Shown here: in pieces, positions 1 to 9,024 of the stretch
Position numbering within the stretch: the stretch's first letter is position 1
How the letters are laid out: each line of letters opens with the position of its first letter
Position numbers and translations under genes: made by a program
NCBI GenBank assembly: GCA_903929795.1
Contig: CAIYWC010000161.1
Location: 1 to 64,000 of the forward strand
Direction: 5' to 3'
Length of the DNA: 64,000 nt
Source: an uncultured Myxococcales bacterium
GTDB lineage: Bacteria; Myxococcota_A; UBA9042
Notes under the pieces: model-generated
What the model was told of the DNA's origin: nothing
The model's input: only the letters and a program-made list of their open reading frames with translations
Databases searched by the model: none

Positions 1-864
1 CAGCCAGTACAGCGCCGCGTCCGGGTCCGAGCCGCGCAGCGACTTGATAAACGCGGAAATCACCTGGAAGTGCTGGTCACCGTCGCGATCATGGCGCGGT
101 CCCTGTGCCAGCGGCGCCCGATCCAGCCCGGCCAGATCCAGATGTGGCAGGATCCGCGGGTCGCGCGCCGCATCCGCCAGCACGAGATCCGCGACCGTTT
201 CCAGCGCGTTCAGGGCGCGCCGCGCATCGCCGTCCGCCGCCTGCGCCAGCCGGTCCAGCACGTCGGCATCCGCCGTCAGCCCGCTGCCCTGAAAGCCGCG
301 CGGGTCGTCCAGCGCCCGCTGCAGCAGCGTCACCAGATCCGCGTGACCGATCGGCTCCAGCGTCAGCAGCTGGCACCGGCTCAGCAGCGCCGCGTTCAGC
401 GCAAAGCCGGGATTCTCGGTCGTCGCGCCGACCAGCGTCACCGTCCCCGCTTCCACGTGCGGCAACAGCGCGTCCTGCTGGCCCTTGCCCCAGCGGTGGA
501 TCTCGTCGACAAAGAGCACCGTCCGCTCGCCGCGCCGCTGCGCGTCCGCCGCCTGGGCCACGATGTCGCGCAACGCTTGGACGCCATCCAACACCGCGGA
601 AATCGGGGCAAAACGCGCGTTCACTTGCCGCGCCACCAGCCGGGCGAGCGTCGTCTTCCCCGTGCCGGGCGGCCCCCACAGAATCAGCGACGGCAGGCGG
701 TCGTTTTCCAGGGCCTTGCGCAAGAAGCCTTGCGGACCCAGCCAGTGCGGCTGCCCGACCAGCTCGTCCAGCGTGCGCGGGCGCATGCGCTCGGCCAGGG
801 GCACGCGCGTGCTGGGCGTGGCGTCAAATAAATCCGGAGTGGTTGCGGTAGGTTGTCGTTTCAC
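1..864 (-). CDS. rarA: RarA/MgsA-type AAA+ replication-recombination ATPase, 3' part outside window
   Basis: Clamp-loader-like AAA+ ATPase that acts at stalled replication forks. Reading the minus strand from 864 gives 288 uninterrupted codons up to the left edge, so the C-terminal third is missing. Visible motifs: Walker A GPPGTGKTT (residues 64-72), Walker B in LFVDEIHRW, sensor 1 region GATTENPGF, and the RarA segment SLRGSDPDAALYWL at the cut edge. The start is taken as GTG at 864 (VKRQPTATTPDLFD), since the next Met (residue 27) would remove the conserved stretch before RPRTLDELVGQ. The stress-protein gene lies 18 bases upstream on the same strand and may be co-transcribed. Identification is firm; the start is less so. 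Confidence 0.92.
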   Translation of the reverse strand, partial: MKRQPTATTPDLFDATPSTRVPLAERMRPRTLDELVGQPHWLGPQGFLRKALENDRLPSLILWGPPGTGKTTLARLVARQVNARFAPISAVLDGVQALRDIVAQAADAQRRGERTVLFVDEIHRWGKGQQDALLPHVEAGTVTLVGATTENPGFALNAALLSRCQLLTLEPIGHADLVTLLQRALDDPRGFQGSGLTADADVLDRLAQAADGDARRALNALETVADLVLADAARDPRILPHLDLAGLDRAPLAQGPRHDRDGDQHFQVISAFIKSLRGSDPDAALYWL

Positions 865-882
865 GGTTGGCGCCGTTGTGGC

Positions 883-1803
883 CTACGCCTGTCCGCGCCA
901 GCCGTGCTTGATCGTCAGCACCGGGCAGCGCGCGTTCTTAATCACGTGTTCGGCGACGCTGCCCAGCAACGTGTTGCGCACCGCATCGCGGCCGATCGAC
1001 GGCAGGACAATCAAGTCCGCGTTCTGGCGGTCGGCGTACTGCATCACGCCCGAGCCCGGCTTGTTGTCCTCCACGAGCTGCCAGCGCGCCGGAACCCGCT
1101 GAATCGTGTGGGCAATATCCGAGAGCCGCGCTTTGAGCTTGGCGCGAATTTGGTAGCGCAAATCCTTGGGCAGCAAGATTTCGCCCTCCGGTGTGCGCAG
1201 GATTTGCTCCTTGATCGGCTCGATGACGTGCACGACGTCCACAACGCCGCCCATCTCCGCGGCAAAATCCTCGGCGGCGTGCAGGCTTTGCGGCGGCGTG
1301 CCTTCCAAGTCGACGGGATGGATGATGCGGCGAAACTCGGCCCACGGCTCAGGCCGCTGGGCGCAGCGCTCGTTCACGGTCAGCACCGGGATGTCCGTGT
1401 CGCGGATCACGCGCGCGACCGTCGAGCCCAGCACCCGGCCGGTAAACTCGTGCTGCCCCTGCGTCGGGATCACGCACAGGTTCGCGTTCAGCTCGTTGAG
1501 CACGTCGACCGTCACGTCAAAAAAGCTGCCGACCCGCGTGATGATTTCGGCTTCGACGCCCAGCGCCCGCAGCGCCGCCTGGGCCTGCAGCAGCGACGGC
1601 ATCGCGCGGTCGAGATCGGCCTGGTCAATCATCGTCCGCAGCTTGGCCGCTTCCCCTTCCAGATAGAACAGCTCGCTTGAGCCGCGCACCGCATGGAAAA
1701 TCCAGACCTTGGACTGAAAAGTCGCCGCGATGCGCGCGACGGGGGCGTACGCCTCCTGGGTCACTTCAGCCAGGTCCGTCAACAGCACGATTCGCTCAAA
1801 CAT
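883..1803 (-). CDS. Tandem-domain universal stress protein (UspA family)
   Basis: Cytoplasmic stress protein of 306 residues with two UspA folds, residues ~1-145 and ~155-306. The second half carries the nucleotide-loop pattern in LGSVAEHVIKNARCPVLTIK, and the first half the matching LGSTVARVIRDTDIPVLTV, so both could bind ATP. ATG at 1803 is chosen because GAGGG lies 9 bases upstream; an in-frame TTG five codons earlier is possible but has no better site. The promoter has a dyad in its spacer (separate entry). The partners that such proteins act on cannot be read from sequence. Confidence 0.88.
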   Translation of the reverse strand: MFERIVLLTDLAEVTQEAYAPVARIAATFQSKVWIFHAVRGSSELFYLEGEAAKLRTMIDQADLDRAMPSLLQAQAALRALGVEAEIITRVGSFFDVTVDVLNELNANLCVIPTQGQHEFTGRVLGSTVARVIRDTDIPVLTVNERCAQRPEPWAEFRRIIHPVDLEGTPPQSLHAAEDFAAEMGGVVDVVHVIEPIKEQILRTPEGEILLPKDLRYQIRAKLKARLSDIAHTIQRVPARWQLVEDNKPGSGVMQYADRQNADLIVLPSIGRDAVRNTLLGSVAEHVIKNARCPVLTIKHGWRGQA

Positions 1804-1838
1804 CAGGCTTTCCCTCAACAGCTACGGTCCGTGCGGGG

Positions 1839-1866
1839 AGTGTAGCCGCCCAAAGCGGCTTTGCAA
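1839..1866 (-). promoter_or_regulatory. Candidate promoter of the Usp gene with a dyad in the spacer
   Basis: On the minus strand TTGCAA (1866-1861) is followed after 16 bases by TACACT (1844-1839), about 36 bases before the ATG. The spacer is almost entirely an inverted repeat, AGCCGC-N5-GCGGCT (1860-1844), which could be an operator read by a spacer-binding regulator or a short hairpin. Seen in sequence; the function is inferred. Confidence 0.5.
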
Positions 1867-1955
1867 AGGTTGACAGATAAGCCCCCAAGGGCTACCAAGC
1901 ACTTCGTTCAGCGCAGATCTGCCCCGCCGCGGGGCCGTTTGCGCCAGGCGATTTC

Positions 1956-1984
1956 TTGGCGGTCGGGTTGCTTTGCGGTAACCT
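1956..1984 (+). promoter_or_regulatory. Candidate promoter for the small lipoprotein at 2022
   Basis: TTGGCG (1956-1961), a 17-base spacer and TAACCT (1979-1984), 37 bases before the start codon. A perfect TTGACA at 1870 followed by TACCAA is an alternative further upstream. Confidence 0.35.
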
Positions 1985-2021
1985 CCCCGCGCGTACTGTC
2001 AACAACCGATTGGAGTTTCTC

Positions 2022-2243
2022 ATGTTTCAGCGTGCCCTTTTTGTTTGCGTTTCCCTCGTCGCGGTTTGCGCCATCAGCGGCTGTCACAAGGATCAAGTGA
2101 AAGAAGACGCGCCTCCGGCTGCCGCGCCGGTTGCGGCTCCCGCTCCGGCGCCAGCTCCGGCTCCCGAGTTGGCGCCTGGTACGTGCGCGACGGATGCCGA
2201 TTGCCATGGCAAGGGCCGTTGCATGCGCGGTGAGTGCCGCTAG
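2022..2243 (+). CDS. Small Cys-rich lipoprotein
   Basis: A 73-residue exported lipoprotein. Signal peptide residues 1-20 end in AISG, with the lipidated Cys at 21. A Pro/Ala-rich linker (~residues 31-52) leads to a single C-terminal module with the pattern CATDADCHGKGRCMRGEC. The same four-Cys module is repeated five times in the Pal-type lipoprotein that starts 212 bases downstream, so the two probably share an envelope role. ATG at 2022 is preceded by GGAG at 2012-2015; earlier in-frame starts lack a site. No enzymatic function can be assigned. Confidence 0.78.
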   Translation: MFQRALFVCVSLVAVCAISGCHKDQVKEDAPPAAAPVAAPAPAPAPAPELAPGTCATDADCHGKGRCMRGECR

Positions 2244-2455
2244 TCCGCGCAATCACGGCGTTTGCGCCTGCGTGAATTGCCCGCCGTCGCTGCGCGTTCT
2301 TGTCTTCGGGTGAGTGCGCGCCGCGGCCGGTCCGGGCGCCGCAAGGCCTGTCCGGAAAGAAAGTGCGGGCGCAACGCCAGCCGCGACTTATCCTATGGAA
2401 CGAGAGCCGGGTCGGGCTGATCCGGACTGGCCGGTCTGCCCGGTGGAGGTCTGCA

Positions 2456-3277
2456 ATGTCATTTTCGCGCTTCAATCGTCTGTTTGTCCCCGTGTTGAGT
2501 TCAGGCGCACTCGCGCTGGCGGCGCTCGCCGTCGTCGTGAGCGGCTGCGGGCCGGCCTACCCCAACTGCGAGACCGACACGCATTGCAAGGCGAAGGGCG
2601 AATACTGCGTCGACAGCAAGTGCGCACAATGCCGGTTGGACACCCACTGCCCGGGCGCGGGGACCGACCTCTGCGTCGCCTGCGTCGGCGGCGCGTGCGG
2701 GCGCAAGCCGGATTGCTGCACGTCCAAGCTCGATTGCGGCACCGGCAAGCAGTGCCTGAACAACAAGTGCGCGGCCGAATGTACGGCTGACGTCCAATGC
2801 CCGGTCGGCCACAAGTGCATGGCGGGCACCTGCATCCTTCCCGACGGCGCGGTCGACGGCGCCTCCTGCGCCAGCGACAAGGACTGCAAGAGCGGCGCCT
2901 GCGTCAAGGGCAAGTGTGCGGCCGGCGCGGGCCAGGTGGACTGCTCCAAGCTGGACCCGGCGTACTTTGATTTCAACGAGTACACGCTGTCGGCGACGGC
3001 GCAAAATACCGTCAGCGCATCGGCCAAGTGCTTGAAAGAGCGCAATATTTCCACTGTGACCATCGAAGGTCACTGCGACGAGCGCGGCACGGACGCGTAC
3101 AACATGGAGCTTGGCAACCGCCGCGCCAAGGCCGTGCGCGAGTACCTGAAGACGGTTGCGCCCAAGGTCGGCGCGAAGACCATCTCCTACGGCAAGACCA
3201 AGCCGGTTTGCACCGAAGACAACGAGTCTTGCTGGAGCCAGAACCGCCGCGCTGAGTTCCGCGCCAAGGGCAAGTGA
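2456..3277 (+). CDS. pal: Pal-type OmpA-domain lipoprotein with Cys-rich stalk
   Basis: Outer-membrane lipoprotein of 273 residues that should bind peptidoglycan. Residues 1-30 are a signal peptide with lipidated Cys31. Five modules of the C-x3-D-x-x-C type fill residues ~37-160. The OmpA/Pal domain occupies ~165-273, with YFDFNEYTLS and the peptidoglycan-contact stretch GHCDERGTDAYNMELGNRRA, which matches Pal proper (GHTDERGT) apart from a Cys. Ordinary Pal is about 170 residues with a short linker, so the Cys-rich insertion is unusual. GGAGG at 2445-2449 fixes ATG 2456. The next gene, a CpoB-like protein, overlaps by four bases, as expected for the end of a Tol-Pal operon; tolQRAB are not in this window. 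Confidence 0.88.
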   Translation: MSFSRFNRLFVPVLSSGALALAALAVVVSGCGPAYPNCETDTHCKAKGEYCVDSKCAQCRLDTHCPGAGTDLCVACVGGACGRKPDCCTSKLDCGTGKQCLNNKCAAECTADVQCPVGHKCMAGTCILPDGAVDGASCASDKDCKSGACVKGKCAAGAGQVDCSKLDPAYFDFNEYTLSATAQNTVSASAKCLKERNISTVTIEGHCDERGTDAYNMELGNRRAKAVREYLKTVAPKVGAKTISYGKTKPVCTEDNESCWSQNRRAEFRAKGK

Positions 3278-4368
3278 CCGCTGTGCGCAAGCTCGCTTCG
3301 CTGTTCCTGCTCGCCCTGCCGGGCTGCATCGCGACCACGACGGACGTCGACCGCGTGTCGCAGCGGGTTGCGGAGCTGGAGCGCGTCAATTCCGGCGTGA
3401 TGGCGGAGGCGGGCGCGGAGACCAAGCGGCTCGAAAACCTGGCGGCCCAGGTGGAAGAAGCGACCAATCAGCTGCGCGAGACGCTGGCGAAAGCCGGTGC
3501 GCGGATCGCCGAGAGCGACCGGTCGCTGCAAAAAGTCCGCGGCGAATTGGAAGTCATGGTGCACCGCCTGGACGCGCTGGAGCGGCTCGGCGCGTCCGGG
3601 CAGCAGTCGGTGACGGAAGTGCGCGGCCGGCTGAACCAGCTGATCGCGGACCTGCGTGACCGGGCGGGGATCGCGATCCTGGCGCTGCCCGCGGACCTGC
3701 CGCCGGACGCGGATGGCTTTGTCAAGGCGGCGGACAAGGCGCTGGCGGACGGCGACGTGCGGCTGGCGGCGGCGATGGCCTCCGAGTGCCAGAAGCGCTA
3801 CCCGGCCAGCGAGGCTTGGGGCCAATGCGGGCTGGTGATCGGCCGGATTGCCGTGCAGGAACAGCGCTTTGTGGACGCGCTCAAGCAATTTCAGGCCGTG
3901 TTTGACGGCTTGGGCGGCAAGCCGTCGGTGGCCGTGGCGCAGTCGCTGGTCGAAGTCGCAAAAGTCCTTGAGCTGCAAGGAAAATGTTCCAAGGCCGTGC
4001 AGGTCTGGACCTACCTGAGCACGGACATGCCCAAGGTGCCGCAGGCCAAGCTGGCCAAGGCGGAGACGGCGGCCATCGCCAAGCGCTGCAAGGAAGGCGT
4101 GGGCGGGTCGGACAAGTCGGCGGCGGCGGAGAAAGCCGCGCCGGGTGACAAAGCTGCGGACCTGCCGGAGTCGGGGACTTTGGACAAGGCTGCGCCCGAC
4201 GCACCAGCCGCCGACAAGGCGATCAAACCCGCGGCAGCCGCGCCACCTGCCGGCGCTGCCAAGCCTGCGCTGCCCGCCAAGCCCGCGGCGCCAGCCAAGC
4301 CGGTCGCCCCGGCCAAGGCCGCCGCCAAAACCAAGCCTGCTGCCGCCACCGCTCCTGCTGCCAAGTAG
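3274..4368 (+). CDS. CpoB/YbgF-like periplasmic lipoprotein
   Basis: A 364-residue lipoprotein with Cys18 after LLALPG. It has a predicted coiled coil (~25-125, heptad-like runs such as QRVAELERVNSG and ETKRLENLAAQVEEA), then a TPR-like helical domain (~145-275) and a long Ala/Pro/Lys-rich tail (~280-364). Coiled coil plus TPR directly after pal is the arrangement of CpoB (YbgF), which coordinates Tol-Pal with septal peptidoglycan synthesis. The tail is not typical of CpoB and may span the periplasm or bind polyanions. GTG at 3274 overlaps the pal stop (GTGA); a second GTG at 3283 is equally possible. Confidence 0.72.
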   Translation: MTAVRKLASLFLLALPGCIATTTDVDRVSQRVAELERVNSGVMAEAGAETKRLENLAAQVEEATNQLRETLAKAGARIAESDRSLQKVRGELEVMVHRLDALERLGASGQQSVTEVRGRLNQLIADLRDRAGIAILALPADLPPDADGFVKAADKALADGDVRLAAAMASECQKRYPASEAWGQCGLVIGRIAVQEQRFVDALKQFQAVFDGLGGKPSVAVAQSLVEVAKVLELQGKCSKAVQVWTYLSTDMPKVPQAKLAKAETAAIAKRCKEGVGGSDKSAAAEKAAPGDKAADLPESGTLDKAAPDAPAADKAIKPAAAAPPAGAAKPALPAKPAAPAKPVAPAKAAAKTKPAAATAPAAK

Positions 4369-4427
4369 GCGCTCGAACTGTCTGGGTTGGCGCCGCCTGC
4401 TGCGGTTGTCGCCCGTTTGGATGTGCC

Positions 4428-6368
4428 ATGTCCCGCCCAGCCCTCGCCGCCAGCCCGATGCATTACGCCGGACCGTGGCGGGCCATCGTCGTCGGCGGCG
4501 GCCACGCGGGCTGTGAAGCGGCGCTCGCGCTCGCCCGCGGTGGCGTCCCGACGCTGCTGTTGACCCAAAATGTCGACCGGATCGGCTGGATGAGCTGCAA
4601 TCCGGCGATCGGCGGCATCGGCAAGTCGCACCTTGTGGCGGAGATCGACGCGCTGGGCGGCGAGATGGCGCGCGCGACGGACGCGTCCGGCGTGCACTAC
4701 AAAGTGCTGAACAGCTCCAAGGGCCCGGCCGTTCGCGCGCTGCGGGTGCAATGCGACAAGTTGGCATACGCGACCGCGATGCGCCGCGCCCTGGAGCAGA
4801 CGCCGGGGCTGAGCATCAAGCAGGGCGATGTGCGGCGGCTGTGGCTGGCGGACGGGCAGCTGGCGGGCGTGGAGACGGCGGCGGGTGTGCAGTTCTCGGC
4901 GGCGGTCGTGATCCTGACCGCGGGCACTTTCATCGGCGCTGTGTGCCACACCGGCGAGGCGCAGATCGTCGGCGGCCGGGCGGGTGACACGGCGACGCTG
5001 GGGTTGGGCGACCAGCTGCGCGCGCTGGGCGTGCAGACTTTGCGACACAAAACAGGGACTTGCCCGCGGCTGGACGGACGGACAATCGACTGGAGCCGCG
5101 CGCAGCCGGACTGCGGCCTCGATCCGCCGCCGCCGATGGCGCGCCATGGCCGCGGCGCCGTGCTGGCGCAAATGCCGTGCTTTGTCACGCACAGCAACGC
5201 GGAGACGCATGCGGTGATTCGCGAAAATGTCCATCGTTCTCCACTCTTTGGCGGCGTGATCGAGGGCGTCGGCCCGCGCTATTGCCCGTCGATCGAGGAC
5301 AAAGTCGTCCGGTTTCCGCAGCACGCGCAGCACTACATTTTTCTGGAGCGCGAGGGCTGGCAGACCGACGAGATCTACGTGAACGGGCTGTCGACAAGCC
5401 TGCCAGCGGACGTGCAAATCGCGATGGTGCGCTCGCTTCCCGGGCTGGAACATGCGGAAATTGTGCGGTTTGGCTACGCGGTGGAATACGACGCGATCGA
5501 CGCGCGCCAGCTGGGCCGCGACCTGATGCTGCCGGCGCTGCCCGGGCTGTATTTCGCCGGGCAGGTGAACGGGACGTCAGGCTACGAGGAGGCGGCGGGT
5601 CAGGGGCTCGTCGCGGGCATTCAGGCGCTGCTGCGGCTGCGCGGCGAGCCAGCGCTGCACCTGTCGCGGACGGAGAGCTATCTGGGCGTGATGGTGGATG
5701 ATTTGGTCTCGCTGGGCGCCGCGGAGCCGTACCGAATGTTCACGTCGCGGGCGGAGCATCGGCTGGTGCTGCGGACCAGCAACGCGGACCTGCGGCTGAC
5801 CCCGCTCGGCCGCGCGCTGGGACTTGTCGACGACGCGGCCTGGCAGAATTTCCTGAATCGCCGCGCGCGGTTGGATCAGCTGGCCGCGGCGCTCCACGGC
5901 GTGACGCTCACGCCAGAGCCGGGCGTCGTCCGGATGGTGGAGTCCTGGGGTGGCGGCACGATCCTGCAGCCGACGACGCTGGGGCAGCTGCTGTGCCGGC
6001 CCGAAGTGACGCTGGACCAGCTGGCGCCGTTCTTGCCGGACGCCCTCGACCTGCGCCAGTTCAACGCGGACGATCGCGAAGAGGTCACCACGCAGGTCCG
6101 CTATGCGGGCTACGTCGTGCGCGAGGCGCTGCGGCAGGCCAAGGCGCGCAAGCTGGAAGATATGAAATTTCCAACAGAATTGGACTTCTCCGAGATCTCC
6201 GGGCTGTCGCGCGAGGCGCTCGATGCGCTGCAGCGCGCGCGCCCGCAGACGCTTGCGCAGGCGGCGCGCGTGCCCGGCGTGACGCCAGCGTCCGTGCAAG
6301 TGTTGAGCTTTTGGCTGGCAGGCCCGCGCAGGCAACGCGCGTCGGTGGTCTTGCCAAACGAAACCTGA
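4428..6368 (+). CDS. mnmG: tRNA uridine-34 carboxymethylaminomethyl modification enzyme MnmG (GidA)
   Basis: FAD-dependent enzyme that, with the GTPase MnmE, makes cmnm5U34 at the tRNA wobble position. The 646 residues match the family length. Seen: the FAD-binding GGGHAGCEAALALAR near residue 24, NPAIGGIGKSHLVAEIDALGG, GTFIGAVCHTGE, TGTCPRLDGRTID, the second nucleotide motif region GYEEAAGQGLVAGI, and a C-terminal helical domain rich in Arg/Leu that normally contacts MnmE and tRNA. It follows the CpoB-like gene by 59 bases and precedes a cyclophilin gene. mnmE is not in the window. Confidence 0.97.
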   Translation: MSRPALAASPMHYAGPWRAIVVGGGHAGCEAALALARGGVPTLLLTQNVDRIGWMSCNPAIGGIGKSHLVAEIDALGGEMARATDASGVHYKVLNSSKGPAVRALRVQCDKLAYATAMRRALEQTPGLSIKQGDVRRLWLADGQLAGVETAAGVQFSAAVVILTAGTFIGAVCHTGEAQIVGGRAGDTATLGLGDQLRALGVQTLRHKTGTCPRLDGRTIDWSRAQPDCGLDPPPPMARHGRGAVLAQMPCFVTHSNAETHAVIRENVHRSPLFGGVIEGVGPRYCPSIEDKVVRFPQHAQHYIFLEREGWQTDEIYVNGLSTSLPADVQIAMVRSLPGLEHAEIVRFGYAVEYDAIDARQLGRDLMLPALPGLYFAGQVNGTSGYEEAAGQGLVAGIQALLRLRGEPALHLSRTESYLGVMVDDLVSLGAAEPYRMFTSRAEHRLVLRTSNADLRLTPLGRALGLVDDAAWQNFLNRRARLDQLAAALHGVTLTPEPGVVRMVESWGGGTILQPTTLGQLLCRPEVTLDQLAPFLPDALDLRQFNADDREEVTTQVRYAGYVVREALRQAKARKLEDMKFPTELDFSEISGLSREALDALQRARPQTLAQAARVPGVTPASVQVLSFWLAGPRRQRASVVLPNET

Positions 6369-6439
6369 TCAGGTACTTCCGCCGCAGTCGCCGCGCCACG
6401 TCTGGCGGGGCGGTTGCCAACCTACGAGGAGTTCTCGCC

Positions 6440-7273
6440 ATGAGCCTGTTTGCCAAATCCCTGTCGGTCCGCTGCGGAGCCGTCGCGTTGTCGTTCGCCG
6501 TGGTCGCGACGGGTTGTGAGAAAAAGGCTGCGGTCCCAGCCGCCGCCGCGCCCGAGACCGCACCTGCCGCTGCCCCGGCTCCGCCACCGCCGCCGGCGGA
6601 AGCACCCAAGCCCGCTGCTGCGCCCGCGCCGGCTGCTGCCACGCCCTCTGCTGCGCCTGCTGCCGCGCCTGCTGCCGCGCCGGCGGATGGCTCCCAGCAT
6701 CCCGCGCTGCACGATCCGTCCAAAGCCACCGAGAAGGCGCCGGACCAGTTCAAGGTCAACTTCAAGACGACCAAGGGCGACATCGTGATCGAAGTCAAGA
6801 AAGAGTGGTCACCGCTGGGCGCGGACCGCTTCTACAACCTGATCAAGATGGGATATTTCAAGGATATCGCGTTCTTTCGCGTCGTCCCGGGCTTCATGGC
6901 GCAGTTTGGCATTCACGGCGATCCGACCGTGAACGGCGTGTGGCGCGACCTCGGCATCCCGGACGAGCCGGTCAAGCAGTCCAACAAAAAGGGCTGGCTG
7001 ACGTTTGCCAAGAAGGGCATGCCGAACTCGCGCTCCGTGCAGTTCTTCCTGAATTTGGTCGACAATCCCAACCTGGACGGCATGGGTTTTGCGCCGTTCG
7101 GCCAGATCGTCAAGGGCCAGGACGTGCTGGACAAGATCAACAGCGAGTACGGCGAAGGCGCGCCGCGCGGCCGCGGTCCGGACCAGATGCGTGTGCAGAC
7201 CCAGGGCAACGAATACCTGAAGAAGGACTTCCCGAACCTGGACTATATCTTGTCGGCTGACATCGAGAAGTAG
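6440..7273 (+). CDS. Cyclophilin-type peptidyl-prolyl isomerase lipoprotein
   Basis: Envelope foldase of 277 residues. The signal peptide ends at ATG with lipidated Cys26, a Pro/Ala-rich tether spans ~30-95, and the cyclophilin domain runs from ~107 (FKTTKGDIVIEVKKEW) to the end. Active-site segments are recognisable: FFRVVPGFMAQFG carries the Arg-x4-Phe-Met-x-Gln signature, and FGQIVKGQDVLDKI is the usual C-terminal strand. A tether before the domain suggests attachment to the outer membrane. GAGGAG eight bases before ATG 6440 supports this start rather than the much longer upstream open frame, which overlaps mnmG. Confidence 0.9.
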   Translation: MSLFAKSLSVRCGAVALSFAVVATGCEKKAAVPAAAAPETAPAAAPAPPPPPAEAPKPAAAPAPAAATPSAAPAAAPAAAPADGSQHPALHDPSKATEKAPDQFKVNFKTTKGDIVIEVKKEWSPLGADRFYNLIKMGYFKDIAFFRVVPGFMAQFGIHGDPTVNGVWRDLGIPDEPVKQSNKKGWLTFAKKGMPNSRSVQFFLNLVDNPNLDGMGFAPFGQIVKGQDVLDKINSEYGEGAPRGRGPDQMRVQTQGNEYLKKDFPNLDYILSADIEK

Positions 7274-7375
7274 CCGCCACGGCGCGGTGCCGGCGCGGCT
7301 GCCAACGGGCGACGCCTCCCCTGCCGGCCGCGTCGGTGCGGCTGGCGATGCAAGCCCGAACCCGTCGGTGGCAAC

Positions 7376-9024
7376 ATGAAAAAGCTCCTTGTTCTTCTGC
7401 TGTTGCCGTCCATTGCGCTGGCCAAGTCCAGGGACAAGCCGCAGGCACCGGCGCTGTCGCCCGTTCGGCCGTTTGTTGGCGCGGATCTGGTCTGGTCGCT
7501 GGATGGCGAACCGGTGCTGGGGCCCGATTCCGGGGCGGCGATCGACGCTGCGGTGTCGCAGCCTGCGGAGGTCGGCGCGGGCTGTAAAGTGGGCGATCTG
7601 GCGGTGAAATCCCGCAGCGTGGACGTGCAGCTGACGTGTGCTGACGGCCCGCACGTGGCGTCGGCGATGCTGGGCAAGGGCCAGCCGTTTTCGGTCGAGC
7701 TGTGGGCCGGCGCGGGCGAGGCGTTTACCCCCGTTCGCGAGGAGTTGCTGCGGCGGTTCAACGGTCGCGCGGACGCAATTCCATTGTCATCCTCGCGGCT
7801 TGCGCAAGGAGACGCGGCGCAAGTGCCCGCTGAGCTGGCCCCTTGGTACGCGGCGTCGACGGCGCTCCTGGCGACCGATTTGGCGAACGCGGCGACCGCC
7901 GTGGAGGCCGGTGTGGCGCGCGGGCCGGCTGCGCTGGGCGCCGTGAGTGCCAATCGCCTGAAAGCCGCGGCGATCCTCGTCGCCGTGTTGCGCGCGCAGG
8001 GCAAAGACTGGAAACTCAAAGTAAAACCGTTCGTGGCGCCGCTGCTCAAGGCGGGCGACGCGCCGATGCTGGAGCTGGGGGCGGCGGTGCTGGCCGGCAA
8101 GGCGCCGCGCGTCGTGGATATTGGCGAGCGGTGCTTTGAGCACGGCGAATTTTGCAATGTTTATCCGGTGATCGACGCGCTGGTGGCGGTGGGGCGCGCG
8201 CCGGAAGCGGCGCAGATCCTCGGCGCGATGGTTGCCGAGTCGCTGGAGCGCACGCAGGCCCCGGCCGACGGTCACTTTGTGCCGTCCATCGACTTTCTTC
8301 GCCTGACGCTGGGCGTGGCGGAGCTCGCCGGAAATCAGCCGCTGTACCAGAAAGTTGCCTTGAAACTCACGCAGTTGGAGCCAAACAACAACGTCGGCTG
8401 GGAGAACCTGGTGTTGGCCTACCTGCTGGCCAAGGACCCGCGGGGGGCGCTTCAGACGCTGCTGCAGGTGCAGGTCAGGCTGGCCGCCACGCCGACGCTG
8501 CTGACGCAGGTGAGCGCGCTCGTGGACGCGCTGTGGGACCAGGGCACGCCGCAGGCGCTGACGGCTGAGCAGCGCGCGGATCTCGTGGCGCTGGCGGATC
8601 CACCGCAGACCGCGGCGCGGCAGCTGCTGCGGATCCTGGCCGATGGCTGGGCGGGCAAGACCCAGGACCTGGAGGCGCGCTTGGCCGCGCTGCCGCAGCA
8701 GCCGCACGTGATCGCGTGGCGGGCGGGCGTCGCGATGGCGGAGCACCGGCTGGACGACGCCCACCGGCTGCTGGACCCGCTGGCGGGCGACGCGCTGCTC
8801 GAACCGCAGGTGCTGGCGGCCCAGCTGGAGCTTGTGCTGCAGGATCCGGAGGGCACAGAGGCGCGATTGCCGAGCTGCGAGCAGCCTGGCACAAGGCGGA
8901 AGTGCGCTTGGGGCGCCTCGGCGTGGACGCCCGAAGCCAGCACTGGGACGTGGTGGTGCAGGTCCGGACGTGGGGCTTGCAGCCGCCGGTGCGCTGGCCG
9001 GTGACGGATCGCATCACGCGATGA
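7376..9024 (+). pseudogene. Exported TPR-like protein, interrupted by an apparent -1 frameshift near 8855
   Basis: Starts MKKLLVLLLLPSIALA, a cleavable signal peptide, followed by ~470 residues of helical repeats resembling TPRs (VGWENLVLAYLLAKDPRGALQ). In the starting frame the protein ends at 9004 with a tail rich in Trp, Cys and Arg that does not look like protein. Shifting one frame at ~8850-8863 restores sensible sequence (AIAELRAAWHKAEVRLGRL) ending at a TGA at 9022-9024, which overlaps the ATG of the next gene as ATGA. This fits loss of one base from an intact gene of about 549 codons, either in the assembly or in the organism. No slippery heptamer is visible. Function unknown. Confidence 0.75.

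Noticed and set aside
8840-8870. Programmed -1 frameshift in the TPR gene
   Set aside because: No slippery heptamer and no strong downstream structure; a missing base is simpler.
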